A stretch of 64,000 nucleotides of DNA from Alphaproteobacteria bacterium MarineAlpha11_Bin1 (GCA_002937455.1 PTJZ01000001.1:379605-443604); one strand, 5' to 3'. Positions 1-10,613 are shown, counted from the stretch's first letter. Translations and numbers: made by a program. The notes: generated from the sequence alone by a model not told the origin.

Positions 1-613
1 CGAAGACGTCAATATGGGGAATCACGTTGAACGCTATCTGCTTTGTAAATTGTTCGTGTTCCTTCGTATCATTAACAAAAATACCACGGGTCTGGTTGAA
101 TAGCTCGTCCATCGCTGCTTTCCCTGCCCCCGACGTGGACTGATAGGTGGAAACCGACACACGCTTGATTTTAGCAATGTCGTGTAGCGGCTTAAGCGCA
201 ACAACCATCTGGATGGTAGAACAATTTGGGTTGGCAATAATGTTACGCTTGGTATGCCATTCTAAGTCTTCCGGATTAACCTCCGGCACTACCAGCGGAA
301 CATCAGGATCCATCCGGAAATGAGACGAATTATCAATCACCACGCAACCCGCCTTTGCAGCACGCGGCGCCTGCTCCGCAGAAACTTTAGAACCCGGCGA
401 AAATAATGCGATATCGGCATCTGAAAAATCGTAATGTGCTAGATCCTGGACGGTCAGGATGACATCTCCGCCCATCGAAACCTCGCGACCGACTGAGCGT
501 GAAGAAGCGAGTGCTACCACCTTGTCCGCCGGGAATTTTCTCTCCGCCAGAATTCCTAACATTTCTCTACCGACATTTCCTGTGGCGCCAGCTACCACAA
601 CTGTGTAACCCAT
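1..613 (-). CDS. asd: Aspartate-semialdehyde dehydrogenase, partial (C-terminus beyond the left edge)
   Basis: The reverse frame from the ATG at 613 reads MGYTVVVAGATGNVGREML, an NADP-binding Rossmann start with a GxxGxxG-like loop. It continues through NPNCSTIQMV, which carries the catalytic cysteine of the family, and stays open to base 1, so about 204 residues are visible. The enzyme reduces aspartyl phosphate to aspartate semialdehyde, the branch point to lysine, threonine and methionine. It lies 125 bases downstream of leuB on the same strand, the usual alphaproteobacterial leuC-leuD-leuB-asd arrangement. The missing C-terminus is only a window effect. Confidence 0.95.
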   Translation of the reverse strand, partial: MGYTVVVAGATGNVGREMLGILAERKFPADKVVALASSRSVGREVSMGGDVILTVQDLAHYDFSDADIALFSPGSKVSAEQAPRAAKAGCVVIDNSSHFRMDPDVPLVVPEVNPEDLEWHTKRNIIANPNCSTIQMVVALKPLHDIAKIKRVSVSTYQSTSGAGKAAMDELFNQTRGIFVNDTKEHEQFTKQIAFNVIPHIDVF

Positions 614-738
614 TATTTTTGTCTTTCCGTATACTCAGAGATCTCACCGTCGCTTACTTGTTAGAGGTCTTTGCGTTCAAGATTCTGTGTAATAATTCAA
701 ACGACGCTGCCTCTAATCGGGCAGGCTGAAGTGATCAT

Positions 739-1851
739 TTACGCGGCGATCTTATCTAGTTCCGCCGTGACCGCCTCGCCCATCTGTTCGCAGGAAACCA
801 ACCTCATACCATCCTGCATTATGTCACCGGTCCGCAAACCAGATTCGAGTACGTTACACACGGCCTTATCAACCAAGTCGGCATCCTCCGCCATGTCAAA
901 TGAGTAGCGGAGCATCATGGCATAGGACTGGATCATTGCTAGTGGATTGGCCTTACCTTGGCCCGCGATGTCAGGCGCCGAGCCATGAACTGGTTCGTAA
1001 AGCGCCGGGCGTCTGCCAGACTCATCTGCCGGGCCCAATGAGGCCGAAGGCAACATGCCGAGAGAGCCCGTAAGCATTGAGGCAACATCAGACAACATAT
1101 CGCCAAACAAATTATCAGTAACGATTACGTCAAACTGCTTCGGGTCGCGCACCAGCTGCATCCCACAGTTATCAGCAAGCATATGCGACAAATCAACGTC
1201 CTTGAACTCGTTGTCGTGGACCCAAGTTGCTTCCTCGCGCCATAAAATACCTGATTCCATGACGTTCATTTTCTCGACGGAGCAGACTCGATTATTACGC
1301 TTCTTTGCCAGATCGAAAGCGACACGGCATACGCGGCGGATTTCCTCAGTCGTGTAAACCTGCGTATTAACGCCTCGCCGCTGGCCATCGGGCAGTTCTT
1401 CAATTCCACGTGGTTCGCCAAAATAGACCCCACCGGTCAATTCACGGACTATAAGTATGTCAAGCCCACCCACTAGGTCCGTCTTTAAACTTGACGCATC
1501 GGCCAACGCGTCGAAACAGATTGCTGGTCGAAGGTTAGCGAATAGATCCATATCCTTCCGTAGCCGAAGCAACCCCGCCTCTGGGCGAACGTCAAAACCA
1601 ATATTATCCCACTGAGGACCTCCAACCGCACCGAATAGAACCGCATCGGAATTAATTGCAACTTCCATCGTGTCATCACTTATAGCGGCGCCATGACTCT
1701 CGTAGGCGGCCCCCCCCACCAAGTCTTCGGTCACATCAAACGTGACCGAACGTCGCTTATCCATCCAGTCTATGAGACGGCGGACTTCACCCATGACCTC
1801 TGGGCCAATTCCATCACCAGGCAGCATGAGTATTTTCTTGTTGGCAGCCAT
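739..1851 (-). CDS. leuB: 3-isopropylmalate dehydrogenase
   Basis: Oxidatively decarboxylates 3-isopropylmalate in leucine biosynthesis, with NAD. The 370-residue protein begins [19 protein letters not shown], the family N-terminus, and has the family's length. Later motifs include [13 protein letters not shown] and the NAD-site segment [18 protein letters not shown]. The open frame extends further upstream, but the extension is the reverse of leuD and is not protein-like. The ATG at 1851 follows an AAGGAGAG ribosome-binding site. It lies 28 bases after leuD on the same strand. Confidence 0.97.
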   Translation of the reverse strand: MAANKKILMLPGDGIGPEVMGEVRRLIDWMDKRRSVTFDVTEDLVGGAAYESHGAAISDDTMEVAINSDAVLFGAVGGPQWDNIGFDVRPEAGLLRLRKDMDLFANLRPAICFDALADASSLKTDLVGGLDILIVRELTGGVYFGEPRGIEELPDGQRRGVNTQVYTTEEIRRVCRVAFDLAKKRNNRVCSVEKMNVMESGILWREEATWVHDNEFKDVDLSHMLADNCGMQLVRDPKQFDVIVTDNLFGDMLSDVASMLTGSLGMLPSASLGPADESGRRPALYEPVHGSAPDIAGQGKANPLAMIQSYAMMLRYSFDMAEDADLVDKAVCNVLESGLRTGDIMQDGMRLVSCEQMGEAVTAELDKIAA

Positions 1852-1879
1852 TTTACGGCTCTCCTTAGCTTTTTGATAT

Positions 1880-2500
1880 TTAGACCCGCGCACCCTGCAT
1901 CCACGGCATAGACCGTCTCTGATTTTCCTCAAACGAAGAAATTTTATCATCCGATTGCAGTGTGATACCGATATCGTCGAGCCCCTCCAGCAAACAGTGC
2001 TTGCGGAATGGATCAACTTCGAAGGCGATCTCCTCGCCGTCCGGGCGAGCGATTTTCTGGTTCTCCAAATCGATTCCGACCCGGGCATTCTCCCCATGAG
2101 CGGCATCTTCCAGTAGAGCATCACGTTGCTCAGCCGAGACCTTAATTAGCAAAAGGCCGTTTTTGAACGAGTTGTTAAAGAAAATGTCAGCGAACGAAGT
2201 CGAAATCACACATTTAATTCCGAAATCAGTGATCGCCCACGGCGCATGTTCACGAGACGAGCCGCAACCGAAATTGTCTCCAGTTACTAATATTTCAGAA
2301 TTACGATACTGTGGCTGATTGAGAATGAAGTCCTTTTTTTCTGAACCGTCCTCATTATAGCGGACGTCATTAAAAAGATTTACTCCAAGGCCAGTGCGCT
2401 TGATCGTTTTTAAGAACCGGGCAGGGATAATTCTGTCGGTGTCTATATTGTGATCAGCCATAGGTACGGCAACACCCGAAAAAGTTTGGAATTTTTTCAT
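1880..2500 (-). CDS. leuD: 3-isopropylmalate dehydratase small subunit
   Basis: Small (swivel-domain) subunit of isopropylmalate isomerase, which pairs with LeuC to interconvert 2- and 3-isopropylmalate. The 206-residue protein has [15 protein letters not shown] near the start and the [17 protein letters not shown] motif typical of the aconitase swivel domain. It sits 12 bases downstream of leuC, consistent with translation as a pair. Confidence 0.97.
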   Translation of the reverse strand: MKKFQTFSGVAVPMADHNIDTDRIIPARFLKTIKRTGLGVNLFNDVRYNEDGSEKKDFILNQPQYRNSEILVTGDNFGCGSSREHAPWAITDFGIKCVISTSFADIFFNNSFKNGLLLIKVSAEQRDALLEDAAHGENARVGIDLENQKIARPDGEEIAFEVDPFRKHCLLEGLDDIGITLQSDDKISSFEENQRRSMPWMQGARV

Positions 2501-2512
2501 ATTCTTTCTCTC

Positions 2513-3934
2513 TTATTCCCCAGCGCTGTCACTCAATTCTCGTACGTCTGCGAGGTGACCGGTCACTGCGGCAGCCGCTGCCATAGCTGGACTTACCAAA
2601 TGAGTCCGCCCACCCGGACCCTGTCTACCCTGAAAATTTCGATTCGAGGTAGATGCCGAACGTTCACCTGGCTCCAACATATCTCCATTCATGCCAAGAC
2701 ACATGGAACATCCTGGCTCCCGCCAATCGAAGCCGGCCTCTGTAAAGATCGCATCCAAGCCTTCCGACTCTGCTTGTTCCTTTATGAGACCGGAACCGGG
2801 CACAACCATGGCGTAAACTCCATCCGCCACTTTCCGACCCCTCGCAACCAGAGCGGCCGCGCGGAGGTCCTCAATGCGAGAGTTGGTACATGAACCAATA
2901 AACACCTTGTCAATATGGATGTCAGTCAGCTTCATCCCGGCTTTAATATCCATATAGTCAAGGGCACCTTCGATAGTTTGCCGTTTTGCCTCGTCGTCAA
3001 TATCTGTGGGATTGGGAACCACGCCACCAATCGGTCCAACCATTTCGGGGCTGGTTCCCCAAGAGACGTAAGGCTCGATATCCATGGCGTCCAGCTCGAC
3101 CTCAATATCGTAGCTTGCCCCAAAATCGGATTTAAGCGTCTTCCAGTACTCTACCGCCTGCTCCCACGCGGCGCCCTTAGGGGCCATGGGCCGGCCTTTA
3201 AGATAGTCAAACACCTTCTGATCAGGTGCTACAATGCCTGCACGTGCCCCGGCTTCGATTGACATGTTGCAAACTGTCATACGCCCTTCTACCGACATAT
3301 TTTCGATGACGCTGCCTGCATATTCGATGACGCTACCGGTGCCCCCGGCAGTTCCAATTTTTCCTATGATTGCAAGGATAACGTCTTTAGCAGTCACGCC
3401 GTCACGCAGCTCGCCGTTGACGGTGATCCGCATGTTTTTCGATGGTTTTTGCAAAAGGGTCTGGGTCGCAAGTACATGCTCGACTTCAGAGGTACCGATT
3501 CCGAAAGCCAGTGCCCCCAGTGCACCATGTGTGGCGGTGTGTGAATCGCCACACACCAGTGTCAGACCAGGCTGAGTGAAGCCCTGTTCCGGGCCGATCA
3601 CGTGGACAATTCCCTGACGGACGTCCAAAAAATCTATGAAGGGGAGACCAAATTCCCTCGCATTCTTCTCCAAAAGCTCGATCTGTATGCGGGACTGTTC
3701 ATTCTCTATCCCGTCGGCTCTGCCGGCGGTTGGAACGTTGTGATCCGCAACCAAAAGATGAGCGTCTGGAACCCGAACTGGCCGATTGTTTTCACGCAGG
3801 CCATCAAACGCCTGAGCGCTGGTGATCTCGTGAATAATCTGACGATCAATATACAGAATGCAGGTGCCGTCATCCTTTTCCTCGACCAAGTGAGAGTCCC
3901 AGATCTTGTCGAAAAGTGTTTTTATTTCGGCCAT
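2513..3934 (-). CDS. leuC: 3-isopropylmalate dehydratase large subunit
   Basis: Iron-sulfur subunit of isopropylmalate isomerase, 473 residues, the standard length. Visible cluster ligands are the cysteine in [14 protein letters not shown] and the CxxC of [12 protein letters not shown]. An upstream motif [14 protein letters not shown] matches the aconitase superfamily active site. It follows rplS by 37 bases, so it probably belongs to the rpsP-rplS transcript. Confidence 0.97.
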   Translation of the reverse strand: MAEIKTLFDKIWDSHLVEEKDDGTCILYIDRQIIHEITSAQAFDGLRENNRPVRVPDAHLLVADHNVPTAGRADGIENEQSRIQIELLEKNAREFGLPFIDFLDVRQGIVHVIGPEQGFTQPGLTLVCGDSHTATHGALGALAFGIGTSEVEHVLATQTLLQKPSKNMRITVNGELRDGVTAKDVILAIIGKIGTAGGTGSVIEYAGSVIENMSVEGRMTVCNMSIEAGARAGIVAPDQKVFDYLKGRPMAPKGAAWEQAVEYWKTLKSDFGASYDIEVELDAMDIEPYVSWGTSPEMVGPIGGVVPNPTDIDDEAKRQTIEGALDYMDIKAGMKLTDIHIDKVFIGSCTNSRIEDLRAAALVARGRKVADGVYAMVVPGSGLIKEQAESEGLDAIFTEAGFDWREPGCSMCLGMNGDMLEPGERSASTSNRNFQGRQGPGGRTHLVSPAMAAAAAVTGHLADVRELSDSAGE

Positions 3935-3971
3935 TTTTTACTTTTCACCCCAATCTATTGCAAATAGACGT

Positions 3972-4490
3972 TCAGGATTCTTTCTGCTCGCCGCTGTTAT
4001 TCTCTGCTTCGGCTGGTGCTACGTTCTCCGGCTCAGGAGCGATCTGCTCCATCGCCTCATCCTGCATTTCGACCGCTTCGGCCGCTGTCGCAGGCGCATC
4101 GTTCTTGCTAACAGCCGCAGCTCCAAAGCGTCGATCAACCTTTTCGGCGATCCGCGCCGACTTTCCCCTACGTGATCGTAAGTAATAGAGCTTAGCGCGA
4201 CGGACTGCGCCGCGGCGAACAACCTCGATCTTCTCGATGCGCGGGCTGTAAAGCGGGAAAACCCGTTCCACACCTTCACCATATGAAATCTTACGCACTG
4301 TAAATGAGGAATTCAGCGCCTTAGCGGTTCGAGCAATTACTACACCTTCATAGACTTGAACGCGCTCACGAGTTCCCTCCACCACTTTGTAGTGGACGCG
4401 GACCGTATCTCCGGGGGCGAATTCTGGTACCGGACGCTCGGCAACCAAACGCTCGATTTCTCCCTGTTCAATTTGTTCAATCACGTTCAT
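3972..4490 (-). CDS. rplS: 50S ribosomal protein L19 with acidic tail
   Basis: bL19 lies at the 30S-50S interface. The 172-residue protein starts [15 protein letters not shown] and contains the conserved core [16 protein letters not shown] and [10 protein letters not shown]. The typical bL19 is about 115-125 residues; here roughly 50 extra C-terminal residues are rich in Ala, Glu and Gln. The ATG at 4490 lies inside the last codons of trmD (14-base overlap), which suggests translational coupling. A longer upstream frame is only the reverse reading of trmD. Confidence 0.95.
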   Translation of the reverse strand: MNVIEQIEQGEIERLVAERPVPEFAPGDTVRVHYKVVEGTRERVQVYEGVVIARTAKALNSSFTVRKISYGEGVERVFPLYSPRIEKIEVVRRGAVRRAKLYYLRSRRGKSARIAEKVDRRFGAAAVSKNDAPATAAEAVEMQDEAMEQIAPEPENVAPAEAENNSGEQKES

Positions 4491-5217
4491 AGTAATTTTC
4501 CTTCTGGTTCTGCAGGTTTTGTCGGTACCGTTTCCAAAGATCTGGCCGACGTTCCCGTGTTGCAATCTCGGCCTGTTCGGTTCGCCAGGCACAGATATTC
4601 TCGTGATGACCGGAAAGCAGAACCTCCGGTACTTTGCGACCACACCACTCGGCTGGCCGCGTGTAATGGGGATATTCGAGCAATCCCCGGTCAAAGCTCT
4701 CGTCTTCGAGCGAGGCCTCCGCACCCATTATATCGGGCAAAAGGCGCACGCTAGCATCAATTATTGCAAGGGCGGCCGGTTCCCCACCCGACAGTACGAA
4801 ATCGCCTAGACTGATTTCGGTGACGCTCCGGGCGTCAAGAACACGCTGGTCGATACCCTCGTAACGTCCACAAATTAGTATCGCCCCTGGCCCTGCCGCA
4901 AGCTCTCTCGCATATGCTTGGTCGAATCTTTTACCGCGTGGCGTCAGATAGATCAGCGGCGCATCCGCGACCGCCACGTCTTTGATCGCCGCATCAACCA
5001 CATCAGCTCGCATCACCATTCCGGCGCCTCCGCCGAATGGCGCATCGTCGACTTTTCGGTGTTTTCCAAGCGCATATTCTCGGATATCGATGGGTTCTAG
5101 TGACCACTTATCACGGCCTAATGCCTTGCCAGCGAGCGAATGGGCGAGCGGCCCCGGAAACATCTCCGGGAACAGCGTCAGCACTTTCGCCGTCCATATT
5201 TTTCGCTCTTCACTCAC
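4477..5217 (-). CDS. trmD: tRNA (guanine-N1)-methyltransferase
   Basis: SPOUT-class methyltransferase making m1G37 in tRNA. The 246-residue protein has the family motifs [12 protein letters not shown] near the N-terminus, [26 protein letters not shown] and [17 protein letters not shown], which together form the AdoMet-binding knot. Its start overlaps the end of rimM by four bases and its end overlaps rplS, giving the conserved order rpsP-rimM-trmD-rplS. Confidence 0.97.
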   Translation of the reverse strand: MSEERKIWTAKVLTLFPEMFPGPLAHSLAGKALGRDKWSLEPIDIREYALGKHRKVDDAPFGGGAGMVMRADVVDAAIKDVAVADAPLIYLTPRGKRFDQAYARELAAGPGAILICGRYEGIDQRVLDARSVTEISLGDFVLSGGEPAALAIIDASVRLLPDIMGAEASLEDESFDRGLLEYPHYTRPAEWCGRKVPEVLLSGHHENICAWRTEQAEIATRERRPDLWKRYRQNLQNQKENYYERD

Positions 5218-5837
5218 TCTTTTGTCTCGTCCTCTCTATTTGATCCCGAGCTTCCTTCGATCCCTTCGGGTGGATCGACGGTAAGTCGTCCGGTCCGGAT
5301 ATCGATTTTCGGCACTGCCGATCTCGTGAACGGCACCAGCAGGTTTTCCTTCCTTGGTCCGCAATCGATTTCCAGCACATCGCCGGCTCCGGCCGGGATA
5401 ATCGACCTAACTGTCCCAATCTTGCTCCCATTATGCATAACCTCCAATCCGAGAAGATCCGCATGATAGAATTCGTCATCATCTAACTTCGGCAACGCGT
5501 CTTTTGAGACGTATAGCCGAAGGCCTTTAAGCGCCTCCGCCGCGTTTCGGTCCGACACCCCGTCTAGCGCCGCAATCACCATCCCACCCCGAAACCCTTC
5601 GACCCGGATTTTAAACCTTTTGCTTCCTAGCTCATCCGACACTGCGCCGTAAGCGGCAACGTTTTCCGCTAGGTCTGTGAACGGCTTAATTCGGACCAAA
5701 CCACTAAGACCGTGTGCGCCCGCGATAGCTCCAACACATATGCGATCCGGATTAGCAGCACCCTCGACCCGCGCCGATGAGGCGACCGCCGTGACGTTCC
5801 CGCCGCGCTGCCCGCCGAAGGATCGCGCTACAGACAG
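5214..5837 (-). CDS. rimM: Ribosome maturation factor RimM, non-canonical start
   Basis: RimM assists 30S head maturation with ribosomal protein S19. The N-terminal barrel reads [19 protein letters not shown] and the PRC-like C-terminal part has [17 protein letters not shown]. The conserved N-terminus is encoded upstream of the first in-frame ATG, GTG or TTG (the TTG at 5699 would delete it). The frame stays open back to a stop at 5865-5867. Between them the only plausible near-cognate starts are CTG at 5837 and 5843, the latter overlapping the rpsP stop. I chose CTG at 5837, giving 207 residues; this start is inferred. A sequencing error in the C-rich run around 5844-5849 is the alternative. 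Confidence 0.85.
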   Translation of the reverse strand: MSVARSFGGQRGGNVTAVASSARVEGAANPDRICVGAIAGAHGLSGLVRIKPFTDLAENVAAYGAVSDELGSKRFKIRVEGFRGGMVIAALDGVSDRNAAEALKGLRLYVSKDALPKLDDDEFYHADLLGLEVMHNGSKIGTVRSIIPAGAGDVLEIDCGPRKENLLVPFTRSAVPKIDIRTGRLTVDPPEGIEGSSGSNREDETKE

Positions 5838-5839
5838 TT

Positions 5840-6424
5840 TCAGCCCCCCTTCTTCTCTGCTTCCTCATCGGTCTTCTCGGTCGAGGCCTCTTCAGCCGGA
5901 GCTTCTTCAGCCGGAGCTTCTTCGGCTACAGATTCTTCCGTCGGAGCTTCTTCAGCCGGAGCTTCTTCGGCTACAGATTCTTCCGTCGGAGCTTCTTTGG
6001 CTACAGCTTCCTCCGTCGGAGCTTCTTCAGCCGGAGCTTCTTCAGCCGGAGTATCCTCGACAGAGACATCCGCCTCAGCTTTCGCTTTGGCTAATTCTTC
6101 AGCCTCTCTCATACGTTCCAAAGTCTTGGCGCGCGGTGCACTCTGTTTCGGTGTCTCACGGATTTCCGGCATCGGGATAATCTCAGCTCGGCCGAGAAAC
6201 TTCGCCACGCGGTCAGACGGCTTGGCGCCGACACTGAGCCAGTGCTTGATACGCTTATCGTCGAGCTTAATCCGGTCAGGATGTTCCTGCGGCAGCATCG
6301 GATTGTAAGTGCCGACACGCTCGATATAACGACCGTCGCGCGGCATACGCGAATCCGCAACAACAATACGATAGTAAGGGCGCTTTTTCGCACCCCCTCG
6401 AGATAGTCTGAGTTTAAGCGACAT
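5840..6424 (-). CDS. rpsP: 30S ribosomal protein S16 with repeat-rich acidic tail
   Basis: bS16, an early-assembly 30S protein. The first 80 residues are canonical: [20 protein letters not shown], then [13 protein letters not shown] and the LSVGAKPSD motif. The whole protein is 194 residues against the usual 80-130. The last 90 or so residues are Ala-Glu-Pro repeats of the form [15 protein letters not shown], encoded by tandem 15-base units. The core is certainly S16; the tail is an elaboration of the kind seen in other alphaproteobacteria but unusually repetitive here. Confidence 0.96.
   Translation of the reverse strand: MSLKLRLSRGGAKKRPYYRIVVADSRMPRDGRYIERVGTYNPMLPQEHPDRIKLDDKRIKHWLSVGAKPSDRVAKFLGRAEIIPMPEIRETPKQSAPRAKTLERMREAEELAKAKAEADVSVEDTPAEEAPAEEAPTEEAVAKEAPTEESVAEEAPAEEAPTEESVAEEAPAEEAPAEEASTEKTDEEAEKKGG
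5881..6056. repeat. 15-bp tandem repeats in the 3' end of rpsP
   Basis: Degenerate 15-base units on the plus strand of the type TTCAGCCGGAGCTTC, interspersed with TTCGGCTACAGATTC and TTCCGTCGGAGCTTC variants. The composite 45-base block occurs at least twice. The repeat is in frame with rpsP, encoding five-residue E-A-P-A-E-like units, so unit gain or loss would keep the frame. Confidence 0.9.
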
Positions 6425-6516
6425 TAGGTTATTAACCCTCCATTTGATCGCGATTGTTTAAGTGGTTCGTATTCATCTTTCTGTTCGTTCTAATCCTTGG
6501 CGCTAACGCACCGTCG

Positions 6517-7893
6517 TCATCGTATTCCCGGACCCGGCGGCATGCCCGGCGGCATCATTCCAGCCATTCCTGACTGCATTAGACCCCTCTTGCCGATCTT
6601 CTTCATCTTTTTCATCATACGGCCCATTTCCTGATATTGTTTCAGGACCTTATTGACATCCTGCACAGTCGTGCCTGATCCGGCGGCAATCCGGCGCTTT
6701 CGGGATGCCTTGATCAGATCCGGTTTCTTTCGTTCATTTAGAGTCATCGATCCGATAATTGCTTCTTGGCGAACGACTACCGTGTCATCAAGATTAGCAG
6801 CGGCCATCTGCGCTTGAGCCTTTTTCACGCCGGGCAACATGCCCATCACGCCGCTCAGACCACCCATTTTCCTGAGCTGACGTAACTGTGATGCAAAATC
6901 ATCGAGATCGAAGCTACCTGCCTCCATCTTCTTCATCAGCCGCTCAGCTTCGTCCTCTTGGACCAACTCGGATGCTCTCTCGACGAGACTCACGACATCA
7001 CCCATACCAAGAATCCGTGAAGCAATCCGGTCGGGATGGAAAGGTTCCAACGCTTCCAGCTTTTCCCCGGTTCCAAGCAGCCGGATCGGTGTTCCAGTAA
7101 CCGCTTTCATCGACAGAGCCGCACCACCACGGGCATCGCCGTCGATACGGGTTAGTACGATGCCGGTAAGGGTCAATTTTTTATTAAATGACTCGGCGAC
7201 ATTAACCGCGTCCTGGCCAGTCATAGCATCGGCAACTAGCAAAATTTCCGCCGGCCGCGCACCATCGCGAACATCGACGACCTCGGCCATCAATTCATCA
7301 TCCAAGTGCAGGCGGCCTGCTGTGTCGAGGATGACTACATCGTAGCCTTCCTTCTTTGCGGCATCCATGGCCCGGTCTGCAATCATTCGGGGTGTCTGAA
7401 GCGGTAAGATTGGCAGCGTGTCGATCTTAGCCTGCTCGCCAAGTACGGCTAGCTGCTGCTGTGCCGCCGGGCGGCGCACATCGAGAGATGCCATCAGCAC
7501 CTTCTTAGCCTGCTTTTCCTGAATGCGCCGAGCGATCTTGGCGGACGTGGTCGTTTTACCTGAACCTTGAAGACCAACCATCATTACGGCGGCAGGCGGC
7601 GCGGCGCGGATCTCGAATTCTTCGGTCTCAGGGCCAAGCATCTCGACCAAATAGTCGTTGACGATCTTGACAACCTGCTGACCGGGCGTGACCGAGCGCA
7701 GAACTTCCTCGCCAACCGCGCGCTCCCTGATGCCATCTATGAAGTCTTTTACAACCGGCAGCGCAACATCGGCTTCGAGAAGCGCGACGCGTATTTCACG
7801 CATAGCCAATGTTATGTCGGCCTCGGACAGCACGCCACGTTTTCTTAGCTTATCGAATATCTCGCCGAAACGATCTGTAAGTCCGTCGAACAT
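6517..7893 (-). CDS. ffh: Signal recognition particle protein Ffh
   Basis: SRP54-type GTPase that binds 4.5S RNA and signal sequences at the ribosome. The 458-residue protein has an N-domain start MFDGLTDRFGEIFDKLRKRG, P-loop GLQGSGKTTTSAKIA, DTAGRLHLDDEL, and TRIDGDARGGAAL in the G domain. The methionine-rich M domain follows, ending MMKKMKKIGKRGLMQSGM and a Pro/Gly tail. It lies 92 bases upstream of rpsP on the same strand. Its receptor FtsY is encoded about 6 kb away in this window. Confidence 0.98.
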   Translation of the reverse strand: MFDGLTDRFGEIFDKLRKRGVLSEADITLAMREIRVALLEADVALPVVKDFIDGIRERAVGEEVLRSVTPGQQVVKIVNDYLVEMLGPETEEFEIRAAPPAAVMMVGLQGSGKTTTSAKIARRIQEKQAKKVLMASLDVRRPAAQQQLAVLGEQAKIDTLPILPLQTPRMIADRAMDAAKKEGYDVVILDTAGRLHLDDELMAEVVDVRDGARPAEILLVADAMTGQDAVNVAESFNKKLTLTGIVLTRIDGDARGGAALSMKAVTGTPIRLLGTGEKLEALEPFHPDRIASRILGMGDVVSLVERASELVQEDEAERLMKKMEAGSFDLDDFASQLRQLRKMGGLSGVMGMLPGVKKAQAQMAAANLDDTVVVRQEAIIGSMTLNERKKPDLIKASRKRRIAAGSGTTVQDVNKVLKQYQEMGRMMKKMKKIGKRGLMQSGMAGMMPPGMPPGPGIR

Positions 7894-8216
7894 GTTCCCG
7901 TATCATTACCTAAATTAACATCGGCCCAACTAGAACAATCCCCAACGCAAATGGCGCCAGTGCGCGCACCTGCGCGGACCGACGTACACCCGAAAGCGTT
8001 AGACAATGAATTTTGTCGTGGGCGGGCGGAAAACTAGGGGGAAATGACGGTTAGGTCAAGGATTTCTGCAGGTCTCGGCAGCAAAACGAAATAGTCAAAA
8101 ATGGCGCTGAAAATTCCTTTCTATTCTTCCTGACCGCTCCAAGATGCTCCGCCTTCCAATAAATAACGGCCCGCACTTGGAGAGATGGAACCGAAAAGGA
8201 AATATTTTTGGCTCCT
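7894..8216. other. Intergenic gap between ffh and the catabolic block
   Basis: About 320 bases with no convincing coding frame. The ffh promoter should lie here, but I see no clear consensus pair. No 4.5S RNA hairpin was recognised. Confidence 0.5.
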
Positions 8217-9287
8217 TTAGGCCAAATTATAGAAGTTAATCATATTGTCGTGCACCAACTTCGACTTAATCTCGTCCGAAAACTCGCTGCTCTCGAGAAA
8301 TTCCGGTAACTCGCTCGTAAGGTCGTCCTCGGTTGGCTCATGCGGATAGTCTGATGCATACAGAATACGATCTGGCCCGATAGCGTCGATAGTGTATTTG
8401 AGGTTTTTCTCCCCCAATTCCATCGCCACCCAGAAATTATTCCCCTCCCGCAAATATTCAGACGGTCGCTTTTTGAGTTTCTTTCGGCTAGCGATACCAA
8501 ATACGGAATCGTATTCGTAGTCCATTCGATCCATCATAAAGGGCACCCAAGAAGCACCTCCTTCCAAGAAGGCGATCTTGAGCGTTGGGAACGCATCCCA
8601 CACCCCGGAAAAAACAATGTCGGTTAGCTGCATCATCAACGGAAACGGATGTTCAAGCGTATGCACCTTCACGAATTCCCGAAAGTGGTCAAAACCCATG
8701 CCTCGGCTTGGTCCGCCGTGAATGGCAAGCGGCATATCATACTTTTCCGCAGCTTCGTAAATCGGCCAGAAGAACTCATCGCCATACGATTTTCCGATAT
8801 ATGTCTGAGACGGCAACATCATTGCGGGAAAATGCACGCGTTCGGTAGCGCAGCGTTCGATTTCTTTGGCCGCCTCATCAGGCACCTGAACCGGAATTAT
8901 CCCTGCGCCGTAAAGTCGTTTGTCTTTGGATGTATACCGATCTTCTAACCAGTTATTGTATGCGCGGATAGTTTCTACTGCCCACTTGGGATCGGAAATT
9001 AGCCCCGCAGCGAGCCCCGCCGTAGGATATAACACGGTACCATCTGCACCGATGATGTCTAACATCTCTGCCCAGACATCAGCGTCGGTATGTGTGTAGC
9101 GACGCGGCTCGCCGTCGTTCGACGCCATGATGAACCCCCTCGCCCATCCATCAAGGCTAGGCCAAACACCGAAAGTCTTAAAGCGTTGCAGATTTGCGAA
9201 ATCGCCTTCGAAATATTCCGCGATCTCATCATCGTTCTCAAGGACGTGGCCGTCTCCGTCAAAAACATCGAACCCGTTAATAGCCAT
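8217..9287 (-). CDS. Amidohydrolase family protein (amidohydrolase 2 / ACMSD-like)
   Basis: Metal-dependent TIM-barrel hydrolase or decarboxylase of 356 residues. The N-terminal DGDGH motif gives metal ligands; a central AIHGG carries another histidine, and the C-terminal RILYASDYPHEP carries the conserved aspartate. The family includes aminocarboxymuconate-semialdehyde and other benzoate-type decarboxylases, so an aromatic acid substrate is likely but not provable. I chose the ATG at 9287 rather than the TTG at 9299 because a GGGGAAGG purine run precedes it. It is followed in the block by a MetE-like gene on the same strand. Confidence 0.88.
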   Translation of the reverse strand: MAINGFDVFDGDGHVLENDDEIAEYFEGDFANLQRFKTFGVWPSLDGWARGFIMASNDGEPRRYTHTDADVWAEMLDIIGADGTVLYPTAGLAAGLISDPKWAVETIRAYNNWLEDRYTSKDKRLYGAGIIPVQVPDEAAKEIERCATERVHFPAMMLPSQTYIGKSYGDEFFWPIYEAAEKYDMPLAIHGGPSRGMGFDHFREFVKVHTLEHPFPLMMQLTDIVFSGVWDAFPTLKIAFLEGGASWVPFMMDRMDYEYDSVFGIASRKKLKKRPSEYLREGNNFWVAMELGEKNLKYTIDAIGPDRILYASDYPHEPTEDDLTSELPEFLESSEFSDEIKSKLVHDNMINFYNLA

Positions 9288-9369
9288 TCCTTCCCCCAAT
9301 TTCTGTGGCCTTTAGACCGAATTGAAGACCCGAGGCATTCCGGAGTCAATGGCCCCGTTCGAGGAATAT

Positions 9370-10482
9370 TTACGCTGTGCCCCAGACCTCCCGCGCCACC
9401 TCAACGACGAGGTTTAACTTGGCCAGTTGGTCATCTCTGGTGACAGGATTGCCAATAATTGCAGATGAGAACCCGCATTGAGGGCTAAGTGCAAGGCGTT
9501 CAAGATCGACGTATTTCTGAGCCTCTTTTATACGGGCGTGCAGAGCAATCTTCGATTCCAGTTCTGGAACCTTGGATGACACAAGGCCCAAAACAACTAT
9601 CTTGTCATCTGGCATGGCTGAAAGCGGCTCAAATCCGCCAGCGCGTTCGGTATCGAATTCCAGGAAGAACACGTCTACGTCAAGGTTTTTGAATAGTTTT
9701 TCCGAGACGGCTTGGTAGCTTCCTTCCGACAACCAGGTCCCTTTGAGGTTACCACGGCACATGTGAAAGCCAACCGTCATGTCTGACGGTGCGCTGGCAA
9801 AGCTGGCGTTGGTAAGTTCAATATATTGGTCAACCAGCCGTTCTGGGTCCTTGCCCAGCTTTTCCAATTGGCCGCGGATCGCAGGGTCGCATAGCATGGG
9901 AAATGGAACGTCATCTAGAGTAATGTAGCAGGCACCACGGTCAGAAATGTCAGCTATGTCCTCATCATATGCGGTGGCGATGTCGGCGAATAAGTCTTCC
10001 TCATTGCAATAGAATTCCGGATCAGGGTCCTGAGCTCCGCCAAGGAAATGCATGGTTGCTGGCGAAGCGTATGTTGATTTGATTGTACTTTTGGTGACGG
10101 ACTTCAAAAATTCTAATTCAACAGCTGAAAGCGCCTTGGAGCGTTTTATCTTGCCAACACAGGCCGGTGCTAGAAATTCATGATCATTACCCGAGATGTC
10201 ATGAAAGCGGAACGAGCTCGGCCTAAAATCTAGACCGTCGCAACTCTCAACGAAGTGAGAGATATAAGTCGTCCGTCGGAATTCGCCATCGGTCACCGAT
10301 TGTAACCCAACATCTTCCTGCATTTTCACTACGTCACGGATAGCGTCTTCGCGTGCTTTGGTCAGGCCAGTTTCGTCCAGTTCTCCTCTCTTATATGCTC
10401 GGAAGGCTTCAGGAATCGACGCTGGGCGTAGTAAACTGCCAATATGTTCGGCGCGGTAAGGTGGATTTTGTTTGACGGCCAT
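9370..10482 (-). CDS. MetE-like cobalamin-independent methyltransferase domain protein (copy 1)
   Basis: 370-residue stand-alone version of the MetE C-terminal catalytic barrel. It starts with AEHIGSLLRP, and zinc ligands are visible as the HxC of GFHMCRGNLKG and the cysteine of LSPQCGFSS. Full MetE is about 750 residues, so there is no N-terminal half. Such short proteins act as methyl or alkyl transferases on thiols, including archaeal-type methionine synthase and epoxyalkane:CoM transferases; the substrate here is unknown. A GGAG ribosome-binding site precedes the start. It diverges from the PaaK-like ligase. Confidence 0.85.
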   Translation of the reverse strand: MAVKQNPPYRAEHIGSLLRPASIPEAFRAYKRGELDETGLTKAREDAIRDVVKMQEDVGLQSVTDGEFRRTTYISHFVESCDGLDFRPSSFRFHDISGNDHEFLAPACVGKIKRSKALSAVELEFLKSVTKSTIKSTYASPATMHFLGGAQDPDPEFYCNEEDLFADIATAYDEDIADISDRGACYITLDDVPFPMLCDPAIRGQLEKLGKDPERLVDQYIELTNASFASAPSDMTVGFHMCRGNLKGTWLSEGSYQAVSEKLFKNLDVDVFFLEFDTERAGGFEPLSAMPDDKIVVLGLVSSKVPELESKIALHARIKEAQKYVDLERLALSPQCGFSSAIIGNPVTRDDQLAKLNLVVEVAREVWGTA

Positions 10483-10613
10483 TACTGTTTCTCCGTGGAC
10501 ATTTTAAGAACCCAAAACTATGTCAATTTGAGAATCGAAGAAACCGGGCTATCTACCCGACCTTGCAGCCCACCGTATCGCTCGCTACGCTTCCAAAAAA
10601 ACAGGAGCAACCC

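Noticed and set aside
1852..2124. Open upstream extension of leuB to 461 residues
   Set aside because: The extension is the antisense of leuD and lacks family similarity; the start at 1851 has a good ribosome-binding site and the standard length.
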